Part shown: positions 7,853-13,483 of the stretch, piece by piece
How positions within the stretch are numbered: the first letter of the stretch is position 1
Layout: every line of letters starts with the position of its first letter
Assembly: GCA_946625225.1 (NCBI GenBank)
Contig: CAMOTA010000076.1
Coordinates: forward strand, 1 to 13,483
DNA length: 13,483 nt
Direction of reading: 5' to 3'
Origin: UBA9715 sp003452695
GTDB taxonomy: Bacteria > Actinomycetota > Coriobacteriia > Coriobacteriales > Eggerthellaceae
Position numbers and translations under genes: made by a program
Notes under the pieces: model-generated
Seen by the model: only the letters and a program-made list of their open reading frames with translations
The model's database searches: none
Told to the model about the DNA's origin: nothing

Positions 7853-8063
7853 CAGCATTCCTGCACAAAGTAATTGCAAATCTGCCATATTTTCTAATTT
7901 TTCAGCATTTTTTTATGCACCTCGAAAAGAGCCTCTCGAAAATCACCGCTTTGAACTGGCAAAACAACAGGCCTTATATTCCCAGGTTACGAAATTTAAG
8001 CCATTTTCTGCTGAAAAATTAGATATTATGGCATTATTGCAAAAACATTGTGCACGAAAGCGG
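7853..8063. repeat. Long imperfect inverted repeat, 55-bp arms around a 101-bp centre
   Basis: The left arm (7853-7907) and right arm (8009-8063) align as reverse complements without gaps, matching at about 44 of 55 positions. The inner 15 bases are perfect (TGCTGAAAAATTAGA on the right arm), followed by matched blocks ATGGCA, TTGCAA and TTGTGCA. The right arm ends at the start of the nuclease-like gene. The centre holds a promoter-like sequence and a short direct repeat CTCGAAAA. It could be a MITE remnant or a leader-RNA/DNA regulatory structure; I see no clear target-site duplication. Confidence 0.75.
7951..7980 (+). promoter_or_regulatory. Promoter-like TTGAAC-18-TATATT for the nuclease-like gene
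   Basis: TTGAAC (7951-7956) and TATATT (7975-7980) are 18 bases apart inside the loop of the long inverted repeat. A transcript starting near 7987 would carry the right arm in its leader, about 85 bases before the preferred ATG. Confidence 0.5.
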
Positions 8064-8073
8064 GATGACGCAA

Positions 8074-9081
8074 ATGAGGCTGTATCTGGCGCCCAATCCA
8101 TCGCTCGAAATTATCCGCTACCTTCGGTCCACCAACGGCGAAGATGGCATTGGCGGATCGCCGGTGCGCAAGCCCGTGCTCGACGATGCCGTAAGCAACG
8201 TCCGCGCCCTGCGCGAACTCGACCACACCGCGCAATCTTGGCTTGAGCACGTAACCCCGCCCGTCCAGGCTTTCATCTCAAACAAGTCCAAGGGAACGCA
8301 AACGAAACAGCTGGTCACAAAACTATTTAGCGAACGCGTCCCATTCGGCGCCTTTATTCATCTCGGGCATGGCATCTGCTCCTGCAGCCCGGCATTCACT
8401 TTCATGCAACTCGCAACGCGCCTAGACACCGTAGACCTCCTGAGCATCGGCATGGAGCTTTGCGGGAGCTATAGCCGTTGGCGCCTAGCGCCAGCGTTCC
8501 CAAGCGGCCTACCCCACCGCGCTTACGACGAAACGCGCGAATACACCTACGATATCCCCCGTACGCTCAACGCAACCCGAATGCCGGCGTTCCTGGAACG
8601 AATGAAAGGGTATCGTGGCGTCGGCAGTGCAACAGCCGCGGCACGCTGGCTTGCAAATGGATCTGCATCCCCCATGGAAACCGCCACGTACCTGCTCCTC
8701 TGCCTGCCCAAACGCCTAGGCGGATACGCGCTGCCACAGCCAACGCTCAACCCCAAATTAATCATCAGCAATCCCGATGGCACGAAAGAGCGCTATCCCG
8801 ACCTGTTCTGGTCCGGCCCGAACATCGATGTGGAGTACAACAGCGACTCGGATCATAGTGGAGAATGGGCGCGGTATCGAGATTCCAGGCGCGAAGTGGA
8901 ACTTACCGTGGCAAATGTTCGCGTGCTGCCGCTGACGCGCCAACAGCTGATGAACGTCGATGAATTCGATGCGTTTGCAGAAGGCCTGCGGCGAATGCTG
9001 GGCATCCGAAGCCGCACGAAAGACCTGGCCTGGAAAGCGCGGCGGGGAGAACTTCGGGAAAGACTGCTGAATGGGTTTTAA
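8074..9081 (+). CDS. Orphan protein with C-terminal PD-(D/E)XK (DUF559/Vsr-like) nuclease signature
   Basis: The 335-residue protein has an unrecognised N-terminal half (about 1-195), including a Cys pair (GICSCS) and IPRTLNATRMPAFL. A segment with SPMETATYLLLCLPKRLGGY (199-218) follows, a pattern I associate with AbiEi-like proteins of actinobacteria. The C-terminal domain reads YPDLFW (241-246), IDVEYNSD (251-258), HSG (261-263) and RDSRREVEL (269-277), then VRVLPLTRQQL. That order matches DUF559/Vsr-type restriction-like folds (D, then E, then H and R-D-x-R-R), so nuclease activity is plausible but unproven. In-frame starts exist at 8050 (GTG) and 8065 (ATG); 8074 has GCGGGA about 8 bases upstream and is my choice. 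No partner gene adjoins it. The AT-rich leader contrasts with the neighbours and suggests acquired DNA. Confidence 0.72.
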   Translation: MRLYLAPNPSLEIIRYLRSTNGEDGIGGSPVRKPVLDDAVSNVRALRELDHTAQSWLEHVTPPVQAFISNKSKGTQTKQLVTKLFSERVPFGAFIHLGHGICSCSPAFTFMQLATRLDTVDLLSIGMELCGSYSRWRLAPAFPSGLPHRAYDETREYTYDIPRTLNATRMPAFLERMKGYRGVGSATAAARWLANGSASPMETATYLLLCLPKRLGGYALPQPTLNPKLIISNPDGTKERYPDLFWSGPNIDVEYNSDSDHSGEWARYRDSRREVELTVANVRVLPLTRQQLMNVDEFDAFAEGLRRMLGIRSRTKDLAWKARRGELRERLLNGF

Positions 9082-9103
9082 CGCAGCCGCAGGCGAGCGC
9101 AGA

Positions 9104-9829
9104 TTACCACGCTACCGGTAGAAACGTGAGCAGCGGGGCCACGATAATGGCGGGCAGCATGTTGGCAACACGCAGCTTGGTGTCCCATACGAGATTCACG
9201 CCCACGCAAAAGACAAGGATGCTGCCCACCAACGAAAGCCCCGCAAGCGCGGAGTCGGTCATGAACGGCCGGATGAACACCGAAAGCGCGGTAATGCTCC
9301 CCTGGAACACGCCCACGGGGATGGCGGAGAAAGCGCACCCCCGCCCGAGCGAGCAGGTCATCACCACGATGATGACGAAGTCGAGCAGCGCCTTGGTGCA
9401 CAGGATGGATATGTCGCCCTGCATGGCATCTTGAATGGCGCCGATAACGGCCATCGCGCCCACGCACACCACGATCGACGCCGTTACGAAGGCATCCACG
9501 AACGTGCGGTCCTTTGCGTTGCCGGTCTTCAGTTTCAGCCATTCCCCGAAGCGCCGAACCAGGGTTTCGAAATCCACGGCCTCGCCAACGAGCGTGCCCA
9601 CCACTATGCTGATTACCACGAACAGGGACTTGCCCGATGCAAGCATGCCCCCCTCGATGGCGAGCATGCCCTGAAGCGCACCGGCTATGCCGATGAACAG
9701 CACGCACACGCCCGCCGCCTTGGCCACGCCCTCCTGCAGCCGTTCGCTCAGCAGCTTGCCGGCGCCCATGCCGACGAGACCCGCCACCGCGATAGCGACA
9801 ACGTTTATGATGGTTCCCAATCCCGGCAT
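9104..9829 (-). CDS. DUF554 family integral membrane protein
   Basis: This 241-residue, very hydrophobic protein has about seven likely membrane segments, starting MPGLGTIINVVAIAVAGLVGM. It shows the DUF554 (YdfK/YqgA-like) features: a short polar loop with LVGEAVDFE, the FVTASIVVCVGAMAVIGAIQD helix, and a Gly-rich C-terminal half with VGVFQGSITALS and VGVNLVW. Transport or channel roles have been suggested for the family but no substrate is established. The start has GAAGGG about 9 bases upstream and a promoter-like sequence 43 bases before it. It converges on the nuclease-like gene, with 22 bases between stops, and appears to be monocistronic. Confidence 0.92.
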   Translation of the reverse strand: MPGLGTIINVVAIAVAGLVGMGAGKLLSERLQEGVAKAAGVCVLFIGIAGALQGMLAIEGGMLASGKSLFVVISIVVGTLVGEAVDFETLVRRFGEWLKLKTGNAKDRTFVDAFVTASIVVCVGAMAVIGAIQDAMQGDISILCTKALLDFVIIVVMTCSLGRGCAFSAIPVGVFQGSITALSVFIRPFMTDSALAGLSLVGSILVFCVGVNLVWDTKLRVANMLPAIIVAPLLTFLPVAW

Positions 9830-9871
9830 GCGCTCTGCCCTTCTCTAGCCTCCGCTTTTCAGCAAGAAGCG

Positions 9872-9899
9872 ATTGTAACTCAGGGAAGAAGCGGAGCAA
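9872..9899 (-). promoter_or_regulatory. Promoter-like TTGCTC-16-TACAAT for the DUF554 gene
   Basis: Read on the minus strand, TTGCTC (9894-9899) and TACAAT (9872-9877) are 16 bases apart, placing a start about 35 bases before the DUF554 ATG. It lies inside a 95-codon open frame, which argues against that frame being a gene. Confidence 0.5.
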
Positions 9900-10115
9900 G
9901 GAGCGATTTGCGGAAGCAATCGAAGCCCGCCGAGGCCGCCGAGCGCGTCCATCGCCTTCAGCCACAGGTAGTCGCCGAATCGCGATGCGGAGCCCCAAAC
10001 CGGCGCCGAACGGCGCAGCCCGCGCCATCGCCTGACAGCCACATGCAGGCAGGGCTGCTCGACCTGCGCCCCAACCGTGAAAAGCAATGGGACCCGGGCG
10101 TCGAAGCGGCCATTT
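9900..10115. other. Intergenic region without a supported gene
   Basis: GC-rich sequence between the divergent DUF554 and methyltransferase promoters. Open frames cross it on both strands (for example 9845-10132 minus, 95 codons), but none has a ribosome binding site or recognisable sequence. It may be decayed coding DNA. Confidence 0.5.
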
Positions 10116-10144
10116 TTGACATGCCCTTGCATCTAAGTTATAAC
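10116..10144 (+). promoter_or_regulatory. Near-consensus sigma-70 promoter TTGACA-17-TATAAC
   Basis: A perfect -35 (10116-10121) and a five-of-six -10 (10139-10144) are separated by the optimal 17 bases. Initiation near 10151 would give a leader of about 85 bases before the methyltransferase. TAACGGTTA, overlapping the -10 end, is a small palindrome that could be an operator. Confidence 0.75.
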
Positions 10145-10236
10145 GGTTAATAGTTTATTAAGGCTTACTTTTATGCGAAACCGATGCACAGCGAAAGGCG
10201 GCGATTCCCGCTGTCTGCTGTAGGAGGGGCATGCAA

Positions 10237-11079
10237 ATGGCAATGAATGGCGACAAGGTGAAAATCGAGCCAGGGTCGGTGCAGGAAACGCTGATCATTC
10301 CGCTTTATGGGCGAAAGCTGTGCTCAGAGGCGTTTCCCAACCTGTACACGGACAAAAGCGCAGCCGAACTGTGCGCCAGCCTGGACTACGATTTCTCGGA
10401 ACTCGACTCCAAAGCGAAGAGCACGTTCTGGAAATTCGGCGCACTGGAGGCCGCCATGCGCCAGATAGACATGGAATGGGAAATTCGCGACTATCTTCGC
10501 ACGCACCCCACTGCAGCGATCGTGAACATGGGCTGCGGCCTGGACCAAACGGGTCGAGCGTGCGACAACGGCACATGCCGCATCTACAATGTGGACATGC
10601 CCGACATCATCGACGCCCGCAACGAACTGATTCCCGCAGGCGAGCGCGAGCGCAACATTGGCAGCGACCTGAACGACTTCACCTGGATGGATGCCGTCGA
10701 CGGGTCGGGCGGCGCCGTTTTCTTCGCCGCCGGCGTGTTCCACTATTTAACCTTCAAACAGGCGAAAGGGCTCGTATGCGAGCTGGCGCGCCGCTTCCCC
10801 GGCGGGCGCGTGGTCTTCGACACCATAGGCAAGCTGGGAAAGAGCCTGATGAAAGGCACGTTCAAGAACTTCGGCATGGAAAACTACGACGATTGCCTGT
10901 TCGTGGAAGACCCGCACGAGCTGGATGCCTGGTGCCCAACAGCCACCGTGTCCACCCGTGGCTACATGTTGGGCTACAACGACATGCGCGACCCGGCCGT
11001 AACGGGTTTTCACCGCTTCCTCGCTCGCCGATGCGACGGCTTGGTGAAGATGCGCATCGCCCGCTTCGACTTCGCGTAG
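10237..11079 (+). CDS. Class I SAM-dependent methyltransferase, LCMT/O-methyltransferase-like
   Basis: The 280-residue protein begins MAMNGDKVKIEPGSVQETLI. It carries the SAM-binding motif AIVNMGCGLDQTGR (94-107), the acidic IYNVDMPDIIDARNEL that should contact the ribose (Asp120), and GSDLNDFTWMD (142-152) near the adenine site. The GCGLD(T/Q) form and the N-terminal IPLYGRKLCSEAFP block resemble the leucine carboxyl methyltransferase/polyketide O-methyltransferase group. The acceptor is unknown and probably a small molecule. AGGAGG at 10222-10227 is 9 bases from this ATG and only 3 bases from an upstream in-frame ATG at 10231, so 10237 is preferred; both are possible. It has its own strong promoter, and both neighbours face other ways, so it is likely monocistronic. 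Confidence 0.87.
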   Translation: MAMNGDKVKIEPGSVQETLIIPLYGRKLCSEAFPNLYTDKSAAELCASLDYDFSELDSKAKSTFWKFGALEAAMRQIDMEWEIRDYLRTHPTAAIVNMGCGLDQTGRACDNGTCRIYNVDMPDIIDARNELIPAGERERNIGSDLNDFTWMDAVDGSGGAVFFAAGVFHYLTFKQAKGLVCELARRFPGGRVVFDTIGKLGKSLMKGTFKNFGMENYDDCLFVEDPHELDAWCPTATVSTRGYMLGYNDMRDPAVTGFHRFLARRCDGLVKMRIARFDFA

Positions 11080-11087
11080 GAAGACGC

Positions 11088-11103
11088 GGCCCCGATTCGG
11101 GCC
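11088..11103. terminator. Weak bidirectional hairpin between convergent genes
   Basis: GGCCC and GGGCC enclose the loop CGATTC, 9 bases after the methyltransferase stop and 13 bases from the stop of the opposing small gene. No U-tract is present. Confidence 0.35.
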
Positions 11104-11116
11104 CGATATAACGATT

Positions 11117-11374
11117 CTACAAGTCGCCGCTGAGCGCTTCCAGGATGAACTCGTCGAAGAGGGCCACCTTGCCGTCTTCGCGCACCCTGTTGCGCTTCAG
11201 CAGCTCGTCGCTCAGCTCCTGAGCGGTATACGGGCTATGCTCGGCCAGGTAGGCAACTGCCGCCGCATGCCATGCCCTCGTGGCGGCCGCCTTGCATTCC
11301 ACCAGCTGCGTCGCATAGGGCTCGCTCAGCTCGAACTCGCCATCTTCGCTCATGCTCCAAATGCCTTCCGCCAT
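11117..11374 (-). CDS. Small acidic protein, unrecognised (85 residues)
   Basis: I do not recognise this gene. The product is acidic and mostly helical, starting MAEGIWSMSEDGEFELSEPY. It has an Ala-rich helix (KAAATRAWHAAAVAYLAEH, 28-46) followed by SPYTAQELSDELLKRNRV, which could be a small helix-turn-helix-like fold. The frame extends further upstream, but the ATG at 11374 has AAGGGGAG about 4 bases before it, and the upstream part overlaps the trxA terminator, so the short form is preferred. TACAAT (minus strand, 11426-11431) could be its -10, with no good -35. It lies between trxA, from which a strong terminator separates it, and the convergent methyltransferase. Confidence 0.72.
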   Translation of the reverse strand: MAEGIWSMSEDGEFELSEPYATQLVECKAAATRAWHAAAVAYLAEHSPYTAQELSDELLKRNRVREDGKVALFDEFILEALSGDL

Positions 11375-11478
11375 TGGCTCCCCTTCCGTCCAAGCGGGTG
11401 AAACTTGCATGGGCAAGCATTCGCCATTGTATCCGCCTTCGGGCACCGCGCGCCAACGCCGATGAGCCCGACACGCGC

Positions 11479-11508
11479 AAAAAAGGCCACCCTGAACGGA
11501 TGGCCTTT
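11479..11508 (-). terminator. Rho-independent terminator of trxA
   Basis: On the minus strand the stem GGCCA...TGGCC encloses further CC/GG pairs and a five-base loop, is flanked by AAA, and runs into six U residues. It begins 25 bases after the trxA stop. Confidence 0.88.
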
Positions 11509-11533
11509 CCACGAGTTTTGCCGTTTCGCGACG

Positions 11534-11842
11534 CTAGGCCAGCAAAGCCAGGATGTTTTCCTTGGGCTGGGCGCCGAGCGTCTTGGCGGCGGGCTCGCCA
11601 CCTTTGAAGGCGATGAAGGTGGGGATGCTCATCACGCCGTAGCGCTGGGCGATGTCGGGGTTTTCGTCGATGTCGATTTTGTACACGTCCACGGCGTCCG
11701 CCTTCTCGGCGGCGATTTCATCGATAGTCGGAGCCATCATCTTGCACGGGCCGCACCACGTGGCGAAGAAATCGACGAGCACCGGCTTGTCGGCATCGAG
11801 CACCTTGGCTTGCCAATCGGCGGAGTTAATTTGCTGGGTCAT
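11534..11842 (-). CDS. trxA: Thioredoxin
   Basis: This is a 102-residue cytoplasmic dithiol-disulfide carrier that reduces protein disulfides and is recharged by thioredoxin reductase. The active site WCGPC is at 29-33 within VLVDFFATWCGPCKMMAP, with the usual buried acidic D24 upstream. The cis-proline loop SIPT is at 72-75. Length and motif spacing are standard. The ATG (MTQQINSADW) has AAGGAGG 6 bases upstream; an in-frame ATG 15 codons earlier lacks this. It has its own promoter and terminator, so it is a single-gene unit. No trxB is adjacent. Confidence 0.96.
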   Translation of the reverse strand: MTQQINSADWQAKVLDADKPVLVDFFATWCGPCKMMAPTIDEIAAEKADAVDVYKIDIDENPDIAQRYGVMSIPTFIAFKGGEPAAKTLGAQPKENILALLA

Positions 11843-11878
11843 GAGAAGCCTCCTTCGAGTTCGTGTTGCTTGATTTAT

Positions 11879-11906
11879 ATTGTACACAATTTAATTGCAC
11901 ATGCAA
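11879..11906 (-). promoter_or_regulatory. Promoter-like TTGCAT-16-TACAAT for trxA
   Basis: On the minus strand TTGCAT (11901-11906) and TACAAT (11879-11884) are 16 bases apart, about 37 bases before the trxA ATG. ATTGT and ACAAT arms form a small inverted repeat over the -10. Confidence 0.65.
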
Positions 11907-12142
11907 CGACCGTTTCGCAATCGTCACAATCGCAAAATCCTGGCGCTTCGCACGCCCCCCTTGCTCGACTGCCCAAGCGGCCAGGCCAAGGGTGTTCGCG
12001 CGGCTTCGGCATCGCTTTAGCATTCATCGGAATCGTGACCGCGAAATCGCCCACACCCCCTTGTCCCGGCCGCCCGGGCTGCATATCGCGAACTCGCAGG
12101 CGGTCGCCGGAAGCGATTCGGGGTTCGGCCGGCAGCCGGAAA
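11907..12142. other. Intergenic region between thrS and trxA, no gene seen
   Basis: Mostly GC-rich DNA between the thrS terminator and the trxA promoter. Overlapping open frames exist, but none has a ribosome binding site, usual codon use or recognisable sequence. Two loosely similar stretches (AATCGTCACAATCGC near 11927 and AATCGTGACCGCGAAATC near 12031) are too diverged to call a repeat. Confidence 0.5.
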
Positions 12143-12174
12143 CCTGCGCACGGGAGAGCGCCCCCGTGCGCAGG
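12143..12174 (-). terminator. Terminator hairpin of thrS, perfect 12-bp stem
   Basis: CCTGCGCACGGG (12143-12154) pairs perfectly with CCCGTGCGCAGG (12163-12174) across an eight-base loop, starting 11 bases after the thrS stop. On the minus strand a short UUU follows. Confidence 0.8.
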
Positions 12175-12185
12175 CGTAGCTTCGG

Positions 12186-13483
12186 CTAGACGACGGCTTC
12201 GGCCAACAGGTCGATCATCTTTTGCACGGGCCAAGCACCCTGGTCGCCCTCGAAGCGGTCGCGCACGGAAATCGTGCCTTCCTCCACTTCCTTGTCGCCG
12301 AGCACGATCATGTAGGGCACCTTGTCCGCCTGGGCCTTTGCAATCTTCACGCGCATGGGCTCGTTCTGCTCGTACACCTCCACGCGTCCGCCAGCGGCCT
12401 TCAGCTTGGCCGCAACATCGTATGCCGCGTCCAGATGACGGTCGGCGATGGGCAAGATGACAGCCTGTACGGGCGACAGCCATAACGGCAAGGCCCCGGC
12501 GTAATGCTCGATGAGGATTCCCAGGAAACGCTCGATCGACCCGAACAGCGCGCGGTGCAGCATGAACGGCCGCGCCTCGGCGTTGTCGGCCGTGCGGTAC
12601 GTAATGCCGAAGCGCTCGGGCAGGTTGAAATCCACCTGCACCGTCGAGCACTGCCAGGTGCGACCGATGGCGTCCTTCACCTTGATGTCGATCTTCGGGC
12701 CATAGAAGGCGCCGTCGCCGGCGTTTATCTCGTATTTCAGGCCACGACGCGTGATGGCTTCCTTCAGCGCGCTTTCCGCGAACTCCCACATGGCATCCGT
12801 GCCAATGGACTTCTCGGGGCGCGTGGATATCTCGGCCTCGTATTCGAAGCCGAACTGCGTCATTATGTAGTCGGCCATGTCCAAGATGTCCACGACCTCG
12901 TCGACCACCTGGTCCTCGCGGCAGAAGATGTGCGCGTCGTCCTGCGTGAACCCGCGGGCGCGCATAAGGCCGTGCACCACGCCGCTCATCTCGTGGCGAT
13001 ACACCGTGCCGAACTCGAAGAAACGCACCGGCAGGTCGCGGTAGGAATGCACGTCGTTGCGGTACAGCATGACGTGCCCCGGGCAGTTCATGGGCTTCAC
13101 GCCGTATTCGCTGTAGCGCGGCTGCTCGTCGGTGCCTTCGTTTATGTTGAAGAAGTACATGTTCTCGTGATAGAAGTCGTAGTGCCCGCTCGTCTTCCAC
13201 ACGTCGGCCTTGTAGATATGCGGGGTGATGACTTCCTCGTAGCCGCGACGGTACAGCTCTTTGCGCAGCCATTCCTGCATCGTGCGGATGATGCGGCCGC
13301 CCTTGGGAAGGTACAGCGGCAGGCCCACGCCCGCCAGCTCGTCCATCATGAACACGCCCAGTTCGCGGCCAAGCTTGCGATGGTCGCGTTTCTCGGCCTC
13401 GGCCAGGTTGTGCAGGTGCTGGTCCAGTTCCTTCTGCTTGAAGAACGCCGTGCCGTACAGGCGCTGCAGCTGGTCGCGCTCGG
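12186..13483 (-). CDS. thrS: Threonyl-tRNA synthetase (partial, N-terminus beyond window)
   Basis: ThrRS charges tRNA-Thr with threonine. About 432 C-terminal residues of an expected 580-640 are present; the editing and most N-terminal sequence lies off the right edge. Class II motif 1 covers GLPLYLPKGGRIIRTMQEWL. Motif 2 is in FEFGTVYRHEMSGVVHGLMR, and the family-specific ARGFTQDDAHIFCR follows it. Motif 3 lies in the region of LPLWLSPVQA. The catalytic zinc ligands are all visible: Cys in VKPMNCPGH, His in VVHGLMR and His in ILIEHYAG. The last 100 or so residues (VILPIADRHLDAAYDVAAKL onward to LLAEAVV) form the anticodon-binding domain. A perfect terminator hairpin follows the stop. Any T-box leader would lie outside the window. 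Confidence 0.97.
   Translation of the reverse strand, partial: ERDQLQRLYGTAFFKQKELDQHLHNLAEAEKRDHRKLGRELGVFMMDELAGVGLPLYLPKGGRIIRTMQEWLRKELYRRGYEEVITPHIYKADVWKTSGHYDFYHENMYFFNINEGTDEQPRYSEYGVKPMNCPGHVMLYRNDVHSYRDLPVRFFEFGTVYRHEMSGVVHGLMRARGFTQDDAHIFCREDQVVDEVVDILDMADYIMTQFGFEYEAEISTRPEKSIGTDAMWEFAESALKEAITRRGLKYEINAGDGAFYGPKIDIKVKDAIGRTWQCSTVQVDFNLPERFGITYRTADNAEARPFMLHRALFGSIERFLGILIEHYAGALPLWLSPVQAVILPIADRHLDAAYDVAAKLKAAGGRVEVYEQNEPMRVKIAKAQADKVPYMIVLGDKEVEEGTISVRDRFEGDQGAWPVQKMIDLLAEAVV

Noticed and set aside
9845..10132. 95-codon minus-strand open frame just upstream of the DUF554 gene
   Set aside because: It has no ribosome binding site or recognisable domain, and the likely DUF554 promoter lies inside it.
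11863..12189. Plus- and minus-strand open frames between thrS and trxA
   Set aside because: They cross the trxA promoter or thrS terminator and show no ribosome binding site or recognisable protein.

Overview
The window looks like chromosome of a high-GC anaerobic actinobacterium, most probably a Coriobacteriia/Eggerthellales member. The reasons are the strong G/C third-position bias, the Ala/Ser-rich tail on a short lipoprotein, a ferredoxin-type QueG-relative, and a nuclease-like protein of a type I associate with this class. The lineage call is inference; there is no rRNA or other marker to settle it. I found no tRNA, rRNA, CRISPR array or transposase gene.

Region 1 (1-5360, minus strand) is a tight housekeeping operon read right to left: prfA (release factor 1), prmC (the methyltransferase that modifies the GGQ glutamine of release factors), a small P-loop NTPase of the THEP1/NTPase_1 type, and mfd (transcription-repair coupling factor, cut by the left window edge). 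Gaps are 31, 6 and 20 bases. PrmC works directly on the product of prfA; the NTPase has no known role here.

Region 2 (5361-7626) starts with a divergent intergenic region that holds a perfect, loopless 58-bp palindrome. A plus-strand lipoprotein with a long Ala/Ser tail follows. It converges on a minus-strand two-[4Fe-4S] QueG-like protein whose N-terminus carries four tandem 14-residue repeats.

Region 3 (7627-9081) is the most unusual part. About 430 bases of AT-rich non-coding DNA contain a spaced 12-bp inverted repeat over a promoter-like sequence, then a long imperfect inverted repeat (55-bp arms) with another promoter-like sequence in its loop. It leads into an orphan protein with a C-terminal DUF559/Vsr-like PD-(D/E)XK nuclease signature, possibly a defence or toxin-antitoxin related gene.

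Region 4 (9082-13483) holds a DUF554 membrane protein (minus), an LCMT-like SAM methyltransferase with a near-consensus sigma-70 promoter (plus), an unrecognised 85-residue protein (minus), thioredoxin with its own promoter and terminator (minus), and the C-terminal two thirds of threonyl-tRNA synthetase (minus, cut by the right edge). These look like separate transcription units.

A shared theme is low-complexity Ala-rich sequence, often built from short in-frame DNA repeats, inserted in or added to four neighbouring proteins (NTPase, PrmC, lipoprotein, QueG-like).
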